NCBI RefSeq assembly: GCF_000172155.1
Contig: NZ_ABIZ01000001.1
Coordinates: forward strand, 7,349,105 to 7,413,104
DNA length: 64,000 nt
Direction: 5' to 3'
Source: Verrucomicrobium spinosum DSM 4136 = JCM 18804
GTDB lineage: Bacteria > Verrucomicrobiota > Verrucomicrobiia > Verrucomicrobiales > Verrucomicrobiaceae
Made by a program: the position numbers and the translations under genes. Every line of letters starts with the position of its first letter. Within the stretch, counting starts at the first letter, position 1. Below, piece by piece: positions 6,934-15,646 of this stretch. The notes beneath the pieces are model-generated. The model made no database searches, was not told the origin of the DNA, and was given only the letters and a program-made list of their open reading frames with translations.

Positions 6934-7237
6934 TCACCTCCCCCGCAGCTCCAGCGAATCCACTCCGGCGAGGATGCCGTGCCACCTTTTAAACACTTTC
7001 ACAAAGTCTTCCAGGTCGGTGTGGCCACAACGATGCGCAACATCTTTATCGGAGAACAAGGCACAATCTTCCCATGCGCTCCTTCATCAGTTCATTGCTC
7101 ACAGTGGTCGTTGCATTCAGAAGACCTGAGACGATAACTTCGAGAATCTGTGGAGCACAACGTTGCTGGAAGTTCTGCTTCAGAATCTCATCAAAGCAAT
7201 CTTCCGCAGTCATCACGTCGATAAAGCAAATCACCAC
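6934..7237 (-). pseudogene. Decayed C-terminal fragment of an AraC/XylR-type regulator
   Basis: On the minus strand, one frame (about 7087 down to a stop at 6934) reads DKDVAHRCGHTDLEDFVKVF followed by KRWHGILAG. It matches the second helix-turn-helix of AraC-family proteins and aligns with the XylR-like protein of this window (VAEQCGYEHLEHFSKVFKK). The preceding frame (7237-7046), shifted relative to it, could encode the first helices (LKQNFQQRCAPQILEVI). No single frame joins the two, so a frameshifted remnant is the simplest reading. It lies just upstream of the truncated PAS-AraC gene. Confidence 0.4.
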
Positions 7238-7261
7238 GACCGACCATGCGGCAAAGACCTT

Positions 7262-8248
7262 TCACGGGGTGGAAACCCTTGTCAGGGCGGAAGTGCGCAG
7301 AGCTTCATCTGTGATACCTTCTGCGTAGAGGCGAGCAATGCTCCGGTCGGTATCCGCCAAGATCCCCGCCATTGCTACGGCCGCTTCATCGCGAAAACTG
7401 CCTGCAGGCTCGCGCAACCACCATTGGTAGAGCGTTCCCGCATTCTGCTGCGCCCACACCCGTAACATCGCGTCCAACCCCTGAGTCCGCAGCTCTGCAT
7501 CTGGAATACCTGCAACCCATGCTGCGGCCGCCACTGGGTCCCGCTGAGCCCACCGTTGGAGGATCGCTGGCACCACCGCCATCTGCAGGCCTGGCTGGTC
7601 GATCTGCTCCGCCACATAGGTGGCGGCCAGCACTGGGTCTCGGGAAGCGATCGCGGGGAGAAGTCGCTGTTCGGCCGCCATCCGCAGTCCGGCATCATTC
7701 AATTCCGATGTCCATTGCAGCATTTCCCCCGGATTGCCGGCTGCCCACTGCGTCATCACAAAAGCAGCAGTCTCGTTCCGCGTCACGCCCGTCTCCATGG
7801 CGAGCGCGAGCTTCAAAGCATACTGTGGATCCTCCGAGACGAGTTCCACGGCCAGTGTTGCCAAACCGGCCTCGCGCAAACTCCCCTGCAAGGACAGCAC
7901 CCAGCGAACCGCGGCATCGGCATCCCATTCTACCCAGGCCGCCGAGAGCGAAGCGACCGCTGCGCTTCCCAGCTTGAGCGCCTCCTGACACGCCCTCTCC
8001 GGATCGTGCAAGACAAGAGCACGAAGGGCCTGGATATCTGCTGCCAACTCCAGCTCCTCGACATCGGGCGCGGTCTTGAAGCTGGGCAGTTTCCGAACGG
8101 AAACCGGGCGGGAGGAAAACGCTTCAGCCCCCGCACCGCGCCCCTCTGGGGGAGGAGATCCCCCCCCTGACCAACGGAACACGATGACTCCGCCCACTGC
8201 CAGCGCCCAGAGAGCCAGAGCCGTCAGTTGCGGGCGCTTCACGTTCAT
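7262..8248 (-). CDS. Membrane-anchored Trp/Asp-Pro repeat protein
   Basis: 328 residues. An N-terminal hydrophobic segment (LTALALWALAVGGVIVF) anchors or exports it; a Pro/Gly-rich linker follows. From about residue 60 the protein is helical, with repeats of the form 'W-x4-DP-x-A-x3-W' spaced irregularly (WVEWDADAAVRWV, TQWAAGNPGEMLQW, QRWAQRDPVAAAAW, RVWAQQNAGTLYQW). Such tandem-helix proteins are common in Verrucomicrobiota and presumably form a scaffold. The start overlaps the stop of the lyase gene by 4 bases (ATGA), so the two are made together. No catalytic motif; the role beside the lyase is unknown. Confidence 0.7.
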   Translation of the reverse strand: MNVKRPQLTALALWALAVGGVIVFRWSGGGSPPPEGRGAGAEAFSSRPVSVRKLPSFKTAPDVEELELAADIQALRALVLHDPERACQEALKLGSAAVASLSAAWVEWDADAAVRWVLSLQGSLREAGLATLAVELVSEDPQYALKLALAMETGVTRNETAAFVMTQWAAGNPGEMLQWTSELNDAGLRMAAEQRLLPAIASRDPVLAATYVAEQIDQPGLQMAVVPAILQRWAQRDPVAAAAWVAGIPDAELRTQGLDAMLRVWAQQNAGTLYQWWLREPAGSFRDEAAVAMAGILADTDRSIARLYAEGITDEALRTSALTRVSTP

Positions 8249-9582
8249 GGGACCACCGTGACATTGTCAAAGACTGCAGTAGTCGCCGCCGTAGCGTGCC
8301 GGCTTGTTGTCATCAGCCCGACGGTAATTTCTCCCGTCATCGAGATCGTCTGAGAAGAGGCGCCAGTCCAGGTTGTTCCGTCCGTGCTTTTGTAAGCGGT
8401 CAGTACATTGCCCACCCGGGCAATCCTGACCCACGTCGGTGCTGCTGAGGTCCCGAGAATCGTCGTGGAGACTCCTCCGCCGGTACTGGCCCGGTGTTTG
8501 GTGTTCATCACTCCTCCGATATTGCGGCCAAAGAAGTGATACTTCGAACCCGCGGCTGCGGTTTCCCGCACCATGATGCCCGCTAGTGGATTGCCATGGT
8601 TGCTCATGCTGACAAGCCGCGCCGTGATCTCACCATCGCCGCTCAGGGTCTGCAAAGCATACCGGAACCCATCGCTGGTGGAGTCAACCCCCATGCCCGA
8701 GCCTCTGAGGGTAAACACGCTTCCAATGGCCGTGGCGTAGCCCGGTGCCCCCACACTCCCAACGTTTCGCGTGCTCCAGCCAGCGGGCAACATGATGGAC
8801 GGATCCGCCTCGGCAAAGGTCGCCCCCACCTTGATATTATCATGGTAAATCACTCGTTTCGAGCTGCCAGTCGGGTTTGTCCAGTTAGCCTTGTACATTC
8901 CCCATTTCCAATAACCATCTTTGTTCATGGACAGTGTGGGTCCGATCCATTGCAGTCGTTTGACATAGGTGCTCTCGCTCGCTTTTTTGCAATAGAGACG
9001 GATCTCGCCACTCCCCATGTAGGAGGGAAGATGTTCAAAAACGAAATCATACCATATCCCTCTCTGGAAGGTCATGATGTTGGTGCGCCGGCGCACACCA
9101 TCATGATTTTGCGTCCAACATTTGAACCAGTTTTCATCGGTAAGCAGTTGGAACACGGCACCACCGTTTGCATGCTTCTGCTGCATGATCACTTCACTCG
9201 TGCTGTCGTACTCGTAGTTGCCCGGCTGCGGGTCAAGCAGGACAGAGAACCCGTAAAAGCGGCGCACTCCCCTTTGAACCATGGGGATGGTGCTTCCAGC
9301 ACTGCTCCTCAACAAGCGCTGGTTGCATTCCGCACGGATGCCAACGTCCGTCGTCTCTCCATAGTTCAACTCCGATCTCAAGGACCACATTCCCCAACGC
9401 GCGTAGTTCTGGCTGGCCACAACGCTCTCAGGTCTGGGCTCAACCACACCGATATATATGTCATTGTCATTCTGTTGCCCGGTCTCGTATCCGGTGACTG
9501 ATTCCGTCTCAGCCATCGCGCTGATGGACGCAAGTCCCCAGATTCCCAAGGTACCCCAGCCGGGCGCTCCCCGTCGCAGCAT
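8245..9582 (-). CDS. Secreted polysaccharide lyase (heparinase I-like fold) with C-terminal jelly-roll domain
   Basis: 445 residues from the ATG at 9582, which begins MLRRGAPGWG...SAMA and looks like a signal peptide. An in-frame ATG at 9738 would put 52 residues before it. The middle part has features of the PF14099-type lyase family: 'R.E...R..... RRFYGFSVLLDP', then 'WYDFVFEHLPSYMGSGEIRLYCK' and 'KWGMYKANW'. These lyases cleave uronic-acid polymers by beta-elimination. The last ~170 residues (DGEITARLVSMSN...GIMVRETAAAGSKYHF...STDGTTWTGAS...VFDNV) resemble the DUF1349/concanavalin-like domain attached to many secreted verrucomicrobial enzymes. It is translationally coupled to the Trp-repeat protein. 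The substrate is not determinable here. Confidence 0.72.
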   Translation of the reverse strand: MLRRGAPGWGTLGIWGLASISAMAETESVTGYETGQQNDNDIYIGVVEPRPESVVASQNYARWGMWSLRSELNYGETTDVGIRAECNQRLLRSSAGSTIPMVQRGVRRFYGFSVLLDPQPGNYEYDSTSEVIMQQKHANGGAVFQLLTDENWFKCWTQNHDGVRRRTNIMTFQRGIWYDFVFEHLPSYMGSGEIRLYCKKASESTYVKRLQWIGPTLSMNKDGYWKWGMYKANWTNPTGSSKRVIYHDNIKVGATFAEADPSIMLPAGWSTRNVGSVGAPGYATAIGSVFTLRGSGMGVDSTSDGFRYALQTLSGDGEITARLVSMSNHGNPLAGIMVRETAAAGSKYHFFGRNIGGVMNTKHRASTGGGVSTTILGTSAAPTWVRIARVGNVLTAYKSTDGTTWTGASSQTISMTGEITVGLMTTSRHATAATTAVFDNVTVVP

Positions 9583-10388
9583 GTTGATCGCTGTGGCAAA
9601 CGGCGTCAGGACCTTGCTTTGGAGTTTGGCAATGCAATTTCGGGTCAGATGCAGGATCCATGTGCCTTTCCCGCGGCAGGCACCGGAGGTGTGGTCTTGA
9701 AAAAGGCGCATCGGATCACTAACGCTCATGCATGCCATGAGATTCCTGAGTACAATCGCTTTTTTTCATAGGTCGCATCGGTTGTGGCTCGTGGACGATG
9801 GCACATGGATGCTGTCATGGGAGGTGCTGTAGCCATTCACTGCCCCTCTCGCAACGCATCAACCGCGGTACGAATACAGCGAGAGTCTCGGAGTATGACG
9901 TGCAGGTGGAAAAAGGTTTCAAAAAAAACGAGAAAAAATTGCCCTTTTTTTTCATGGAGTGTGGGCACGTTGGAAAAAGAACGGAAGGCCAATTTAGCAC
10001 CGTTCGAAGATACGATCAGAGGAGTCCGCTGAATGTTTGCCCGTCCCCCAGGGCATGACGCTGCCGGCCGGTCCGCAATGCACGATCCCGACATATTTCA
10101 TAAATTTTCGCACAATAAAACGGGATGCGACATATCAAGGGGCGTGATCTTCGAGAGCCTTCCATACTTCACAACTATTATAGACATCGCCTTCTCGTGC
10201 CCGATTGCTTCCATTTACGCGTATGAAAGTGAAAAATCTCCACCCGGCCATCAGAAGGGATGGAGGAGTGGCAATTGCATCTCCCGCCACTCAACACTCT
10301 GCTCAAGAGAAAATTCATTATTGCGATAGTCCAGGCGTCTCCTGAGTGACCTGCCGGCCAATCCATTTCTTCATCATTGAAAACATTT
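9583..10388. other. Divergent intergenic region between lyase and 846-residue protein
   Basis: No convincing gene is seen in this stretch. The few open frames have atypical composition and no recognisable motif. It is locally AT-rich: runs of A and T at 9919-9952, and an octamer CTATTATA at 10175-10182 that could hold a -10-like TATTAT for the plus-strand gene, though I see no good -35 partner. Promoters for both divergent genes presumably lie here. Confidence 0.4.
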
Positions 10389-12929
10389 ATGCCGACTATG
10401 ACACCAAACAAACAGGAGACCTCTTCATTAGCGACCGCTCCCGGGGATAGCTCCCTTAGCGGGCAATGGAGAGAGTGGCCTCGGAGGTCCCGACAATGGT
10501 CAGCCAAAGCGATCTTGCTCACGGCATGCGTGGGCAGCATGGCTCTAGGCAGTGAGCCGCTGAACATTAGCGGGGTGTATCCGGGACTTGCGATGTTCAA
10601 CAATGAGGGGGAGTGCGGCACGGGCGCTGTGGTGCCTTGGGCAGGGAGACTTTGGGCGATTACCTACGGTCCGCACATGCCTTACGGCTCTTCAGACAAG
10701 CTGTATGAAATCACGCCTGACCTGCAACAAATCGTGCGGACAGAGAGCATCGGCGGTACTCCGGCGAATCGCATGATCCACCGGGAGTCCAACCAACTCA
10801 TCGTTGGGCCATACTTTATCGATGCGGAACGCAACGTCAGGGTAGTGCCATGGCAGCAAATGCCCGGCCGATTGACTGGCACGGCACGCCATTTGACGGC
10901 TCCTGGGGACAAAATCTACTTTGCCACGATGGAGGCCGGACTCTACGAGGTGGATGTCCACACTCTTGAGGTGGGCGAGATCATGACGGACCGGAATAAG
11001 AAAGTGCCAGGGCTTGAGCAGAGCAAGGCAGATCGCCCTGCCCCCATCACGACGAAGCTTCCAGGCTGGCACGGGAAAGGCCTGTACAGCGGCCAGGGGA
11101 AACTTGTGTTCTCCAACAACGGGGACCACGGAAGACAACCGCAGAGTGATCCAGACGCAGTAAGTGGGGCGCTCGGAGAGTGGAATGGGACAGGTGACTA
11201 CAAACTTGTCAGCCGCAATCAGTTCACTGAAGTGACAGGGCCTGGCGGGATATACGGCAATGAACACCCCCATTCGGATCCCATTTGGGCGACTGGATGG
11301 GACAAGCGCTCCCTTATCCTCATGTGCCTGGATCAGGGTAAGTGGCACACTTATCGCCTTCCAAAAGCTTCGCACACCTATGACGGTGGCCATGGCTGGT
11401 ACACCGAATGGCCTCGCATACGGGAAATCGGCGAGGAAGATCTTCTCATGTCCATGCACGGCACCCTGTGGCGCTTCCCCAAGGCCTTCTCGCCACGTAA
11501 TTCTGCGGGCATCGTACCCCGGTCAACTTTGCTCAACATCGTAGGGGATTTTTGCCGCTGGAATGACCGTATTGTCTTTGGCTGTGACGTCACTGACGTC
11601 AACGTGGTCAAGGAGTGGGGTGGAGCAAGCAACAAAATCCTCCGGCCGGGTCAGTCTCAAACCAATTTATGGTTTGTCGATCCTCAAAAGCTCGATGATA
11701 TGGGCGTCCCCCTCGGCGAGGGGGCGGTGTGGTTGGATGACAGCATAAAGGCCCATACGCCCAGTGACCCAATCCTCTTCAGCGGCTACGCGCAGCGGGG
11801 CCTTTGGATCCACCATGAAGCGGCTTCACCTGTCACGTTTACACTTGAGGTGGACGCAAAAGGCGATGGCCAATGGACGCGGCTTCGTGAGATCGAACTG
11901 CCTGCAAAGGCGGCAAAGCAGCTCGTCTTCGAGCCTTCAGAGTCAGGCGTGTGGTTGCGGGTGAGCGCGAATATCGATTGCTCAAGCGTGACAGCGCTCA
12001 TGAACTATCGCAACGCAGACAACCGGAGTGATGTCCCATCGTCTGCCTTTGACGGCATCGCAACGCCCAAGGATGCTGATGTGTCTGGAGGTCTTCTTTA
12101 CGCCCGCGGCGGTAACAAACGCACGATGAGTTTCGTAACGGCGGATGCCCTCTATGAACTCAATGGCGACCTGAAGCTGACGCGCGTGGAGGATCCAGCT
12201 TCTGCTGCTGCACTGCGCAAAGGTCTGGCCGTCGCACCGGGTGCGCTCACATTTGATGCAGCTTCAGTGATCTACATGAGCTCGACAAACCAGCGCTGGC
12301 GGCTGCCCAGAGGCGGTGCAGCGTTCGACACAGCCAGCGTGTTGGGCGATGAGCGGACCAACCGCATGGTCGTGACGGAACGCAGCTTGTTCAACTGTGC
12401 AGGCACCTTCTACGAACTGCCCGCTGCAAGCGCTGGCGGATTTGGGAAAATTCGGCCCATCGCAACCCACAACCGGCGCATCAAAGACTTTGCCACCTAC
12501 CGCGGTCTGCTGGTGCTCAGCGGCATAAACGCCCAAGCGAAGGGTAAGCACATCATCCGGAGTGAAGATGGCAAGGTGGCTCTCTGGGCGGGCGCGATCG
12601 ATGACCTATGGCAGTTTGGCAAACCTCGGGGCGAGGGGGGTCCCTGGAAGGACGCCCCAGTACAAGCCGGCGTGGCAAGCGACCCCTATCTCATGTGGGG
12701 CTACGAGGAGCGCGAGTTGAAGCTACACCACAAGGAATCAAAACCCATCACGATACGCATTGAAGTTGACCCCCTGGGCACGGGAAAATGGGTGACGCAC
12801 GATTCCGTAACGGTACCCCCAGGGGAGGCAGGCTTGGTGATGCGCTTTGACCCGCTCATGCAGGCCCACTGGCTGCGCGTGGTTGCTGCTGAGAATTGTA
12901 CTGCAACCGCATGGCTGAGTTACCGTTGA
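10389..12929 (+). CDS. Large secreted protein with an internal duplication, unknown function
   Basis: 846 residues from ATG 10389; an upstream in-frame TTG at 10377 is possible. The N-terminus is unusually long and polar before a hydrophobic signal-like segment (AKAILLTACVGSMALG). Segments such as 'NRMIHRESNQLIVGPYFID' and 'GKIYFATMEAGLYEVDV' suggest beta-propeller-like repeats. A ~75-residue unit occurs twice: about 455-545 (SGYAQRGLWIHHEAASPVTFTLEVD) and the C-terminus (WGYEERELKLHHKESKPITIRIEVD), each ending in a Tyr-Arg. I do not recognise the family. The context of lyases, and its own start opposite one, suggests a polysaccharide-related role. Confidence 0.8.
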   Translation: MPTMTPNKQETSSLATAPGDSSLSGQWREWPRRSRQWSAKAILLTACVGSMALGSEPLNISGVYPGLAMFNNEGECGTGAVVPWAGRLWAITYGPHMPYGSSDKLYEITPDLQQIVRTESIGGTPANRMIHRESNQLIVGPYFIDAERNVRVVPWQQMPGRLTGTARHLTAPGDKIYFATMEAGLYEVDVHTLEVGEIMTDRNKKVPGLEQSKADRPAPITTKLPGWHGKGLYSGQGKLVFSNNGDHGRQPQSDPDAVSGALGEWNGTGDYKLVSRNQFTEVTGPGGIYGNEHPHSDPIWATGWDKRSLILMCLDQGKWHTYRLPKASHTYDGGHGWYTEWPRIREIGEEDLLMSMHGTLWRFPKAFSPRNSAGIVPRSTLLNIVGDFCRWNDRIVFGCDVTDVNVVKEWGGASNKILRPGQSQTNLWFVDPQKLDDMGVPLGEGAVWLDDSIKAHTPSDPILFSGYAQRGLWIHHEAASPVTFTLEVDAKGDGQWTRLREIELPAKAAKQLVFEPSESGVWLRVSANIDCSSVTALMNYRNADNRSDVPSSAFDGIATPKDADVSGGLLYARGGNKRTMSFVTADALYELNGDLKLTRVEDPASAAALRKGLAVAPGALTFDAASVIYMSSTNQRWRLPRGGAAFDTASVLGDERTNRMVVTERSLFNCAGTFYELPAASAGGFGKIRPIATHNRRIKDFATYRGLLVLSGINAQAKGKHIIRSEDGKVALWAGAIDDLWQFGKPRGEGGPWKDAPVQAGVASDPYLMWGYEERELKLHHKESKPITIRIEVDPLGTGKWVTHDSVTVPPGEAGLVMRFDPLMQAHWLRVVAAENCTATAWLSYR

Positions 12930-12971
12930 ATATTGCTGCCGGGTAATCTGCCCGGAGAACCGCCCATTCAC

Positions 12972-12996
12972 CGGCTGCCGGGAAGTCCGGCAGCCG
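12972..12996 (+). terminator. Hairpin after the 846-residue protein gene
   Basis: Perfect 10-base arms CGGCTGCCGG (12972-12981) and CCGGCAGCCG (12987-12996) with a 5-base loop, 42 bases after the stop. No T-run follows, so it is a terminator-like hairpin rather than a canonical intrinsic terminator. Confidence 0.6.
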
Positions 12997-13089
12997 CCCT
13001 CAAAATCATCTAGAACCGGCACCTGCTGCTCACTCCAGACCCGGATACCCCCAATGAGTTGCATTGCGCCCCTCCTACTACCGTAGATC

Positions 13090-13227
13090 GTGAAATTCTT
13101 CCTTCCATTGTTGCCCCTGCTCGCAGGTGGATTGCTGCATGCAGATGTCCAATCAGATGCGGGCGGTGCAATACCAACGACTGCTGCTAACGCTGATCGC
13201 CCACTGGCGTCAGCAGTGGGGCGATGA
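13090..13227 (+). CDS. Possible 45-residue secreted peptide
   Basis: A GTG at 13090 opens a 45-codon frame beginning VKFFLPLLPLLAGGLLHADV, a clear signal-peptide pattern with a cleavage-like HADV. It is followed by a short Ala/Asp-rich mature part ending at TGA 13225-13227. It could be a genuine small secreted peptide or the 5' remnant of a larger exported protein; downstream sequence to 13425 shows no continuation that I can follow. Confidence 0.3.
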   Translation: MKFFLPLLPLLAGGLLHADVQSDAGGAIPTTAANADRPLASAVGR

Positions 13228-13425
13228 TTAAAGGGATGTCAAACTGGAAGCTCCCCAGCTGGAAGCTGCACGGTGCTTTTTGGAAACTCTCCGTGCGGGC
13301 TCTGGCAGGGCATGCTGTGTGCCGGGCTTGATCTTTAGCGTGACGTGAAACGCAAAATGTAAGCACTGCCGCCCGGTGTCACCGGAGACCCCCTCATCAA
13401 GTCCACCCTCTCCGAAGGACAGCTC

Positions 13426-14103
13426 TCACCGTCGCAGATGTTGCTCAATGTTGCGCGCCAAAGTTGTACGAAGACGAAAAAGGCGGGAACGGAGGACGGT
13501 GACAGGGAGACCATTCGCAGCGGCATATTTCTGAAGTGAGCTGCCGTTGAAGTATCTGGCCTGGAGGAGCAGTTGGTCTTCCTTCCCCAACTGTTGGATA
13601 CAAAAAGCCAGGGCCGAAAGATCATCATCAATGTTGGGCACCGGTTCCTGCTTCCAACATTCGTCGATGTGATCTGTCATTTCCTCGTCCAACACGGTGG
13701 TGCGAGATCTCGCCAGCCGGCGCTGTTGATTTTTCACCAGAAAACGGGCGATCTGAAAAGCCCAGGCCTTGAAGTTAGTCCCTGGACTGAACTCTGCCCG
13801 CTTTTGCCAGATCTTGAGAAGGGTTTCCTGAGCCACGTCATCAGCACCATCATATCCAGGCATAAGCGACCTCACATAGGTCCGGATACGGGAAGCGTGC
13901 CGGGCAATTTCATCATTGATGTGCTGCTCATTGGCCAGATGTGGCGGAAGGCCCTCATTGAAGGGACGGGGAGAAATCGAGTGCGAGGGGGCTTCACGAA
14001 CGTTCAGCGGATTGCCGAAAGTGCTGACTGCCGGCTGGGAGGTAGAGGGACGCGGTGGAGATGGGTGCACGAGGAGCATGACGAAAGAACGCCCCTCCGT
14101 CAC
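13426..14103 (-). CDS. ECF-type RNA polymerase sigma factor, no adjacent FecR
   Basis: 225 residues. After a ~60-residue Pro/Ser-rich N-terminus, region 2 reads YVRSLMPGYDGADDVAQETLLKIW...TNFKAWAFQIARFLVKNQQRR and region 4 is LLLQARYFNGSSLQKYAAANGLPVTVLRSRLFRLR. It is closely similar to the sigma factor at 45377-45955, including the PGTNFKAW segment, so the two are paralogues. Those in this lineage usually precede a FecR-type anti-sigma gene; here the downstream side has none. The start could be internal, since the N-terminal extension is low-complexity. Confidence 0.85.
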   Translation of the reverse strand: MTEGRSFVMLLVHPSPPRPSTSQPAVSTFGNPLNVREAPSHSISPRPFNEGLPPHLANEQHINDEIARHASRIRTYVRSLMPGYDGADDVAQETLLKIWQKRAEFSPGTNFKAWAFQIARFLVKNQQRRLARSRTTVLDEEMTDHIDECWKQEPVPNIDDDLSALAFCIQQLGKEDQLLLQARYFNGSSLQKYAAANGLPVTVLRSRLFRLRTTLARNIEQHLRR

Positions 14104-14360
14104 AAGGATTTATTGCCCGACTGCCAAAAATTGTTCCAATTCGGCCATCCAGCCTCTTGTTTTGCGACCAGTTTGGTGCCGACGGATCTCAGCGTTGGCC
14201 GTAGAAGCAGGAATCCTCATCGCCTAATCACCAAGGCCCCCCCTCGAAGTGGCGTTTATGCCAGTCGGGACTTTGGGTCGGCGTTGAGATCGCAGGTCCG
14301 TCAAATTCGCGCGACGGCACAGTCCCATCTTGGGGGCCCACGAATTTGTTCACAGTCCTG

Positions 14361-15152
14361 CTATGGTTGCTGAGTACCGGGGTCTTGTGGCGGCCAGTGA
14401 GGCCCAATGTTTACCTTCTCCCCAGGATAGTCTGACTGCTTGTTTTCCGCCTCAAGCTCAATGAGCATCAACACTCTTGCCACCGCCTCCTTTACATAGG
14501 AACCAACCTTCCATCCGGGGGCGAGGTTATCTGTAGGTGTGTTTAATGCCACACTGTCTGGCAAACCCCTGCGTCGTGCCATGTAGAGCGCCCGCTCATT
14601 GTGCAGCCCATGGGACACGATGGTCATGTCCCTTTGACCAAAGACTTTGCGAGCCCGCACGACACTGTCCAGCGTGCGCCCCCCACCGAAGTCACAGTAA
14701 ACCCTGTCGGCGGGAACTCCGCCCGCCACCAGCGCCGCCTTCATCGCCAGTGGTTCATTGCAGCCATCGCGATCAGGATCTCCGCTGACAAGAAGGAACT
14801 GCACCTTCCCGGCTTCCAACAAGGCCTGTGCGGATTTCACTCTCTCCACAAAAAAGGCGTTGTCCTCTGTGCCCACCTTCTCAGGACATCCCAGAACCAG
14901 TCCAACATACTTGACGGGCACGTCATTCACCGAGTCATAAACCTGCTTCTCAGCCAGCGCCCAGACCAAGGCATAACATGCAACCAAACCTGGTATCAGG
15001 AACATGGCAAGCTTGAGGAGTCTTACCAGCCACCTTCGAGTGAACTCATCCGCCCAACGCCACTCTCGACGCACAACTTCACGGAGTGAGACTGCACTAT
15101 TGCAGACATCCTCAGGAATCTGATCCTCGTTTTGCAGTGCGTGTTGAAACAT
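14361..15152 (-). CDS. SanA/YdcF-like DUF218 membrane protein
   Basis: 263 residues. An N-terminal cytoplasmic part is followed by one membrane helix (LAMFLIPGLVACYALVWAL, ~residues 48-66). A DUF218 domain follows: YVGLVLGCPEKV, FLLVSGDPDRDGCNEPLAMKAALV, GVPADRVYCDFGGGRTLDSVVRARKVFG, IVSHGLHNERALYMARRRG. This is the SanA branch, linked in other bacteria to envelope barrier function and resistance to wall-active drugs. It lies between the sigma/FecR pair and the orphan sigma gene, all on the minus strand. Confidence 0.82.
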   Translation of the reverse strand: MFQHALQNEDQIPEDVCNSAVSLREVVRREWRWADEFTRRWLVRLLKLAMFLIPGLVACYALVWALAEKQVYDSVNDVPVKYVGLVLGCPEKVGTEDNAFFVERVKSAQALLEAGKVQFLLVSGDPDRDGCNEPLAMKAALVAGGVPADRVYCDFGGGRTLDSVVRARKVFGQRDMTIVSHGLHNERALYMARRRGLPDSVALNTPTDNLAPGWKVGSYVKEAVARVLMLIELEAENKQSDYPGEKVNIGPHWPPQDPGTQQP

Positions 15153-15646
15153 TCGGTTTAAGTGGTTAAAACGTTACCTCGAAGAGCTGGAGAGGGATGC
15201 CGTCGCACCCCCACTGCCGCCAAGGTCGGCGATTCTGGCAGTGATGGAAAACTGCTCATTGGTGCATTCAACTTGGTTCATCTTGATCTGAATGCCCCCC
15301 CCTGGCGAACCTGTATGGATAAAAACTACCTGGACGCACAAGATTGCGAGGCCCGTGATGAAACTCGCTCCTGATGGTCATCATTTTGAAACAGTCGAAA
15401 AACTTCATAGCGCACCCAGCCTGACAAACAGGCTCCGCTCTTCCTGCCTGGACCAGATATTCTGTGACATGACGGGACCCTTTCGTAGGACGAATTGCGC
15501 CCCGCCCTGGCAAGACCGCGTCATTTTCAGCACAAAAGCCCGTCATTCCGCACACTCCTAGAACGCCCCGAATCACATCTGTGCGGCATCTGGCAATCGG
15601 GCCGCCCTGCCCGTCCCTAGGGAGACAGCATCCCCCCCTAACTCAC
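15153..15646. other. Intergenic region upstream of the SanA-like gene
   Basis: No gene supported. A short plus-strand frame at ~15159-15290 (KWLKRYLEELERDAV...) looks protein-like but has no start codon and breaks at a stop, so it may be chance or a relic. Confidence 0.35.

Noticed and set aside
9784-10329. Several short plus-strand frames in the divergent region before the 846-residue protein
   Set aside because: No start context, atypical composition, mutual overlap and no motif.
15162-15576. Short frames on both strands upstream of the SanA-like gene
   Set aside because: They overlap each other on opposite strands and none has a recognisable domain.
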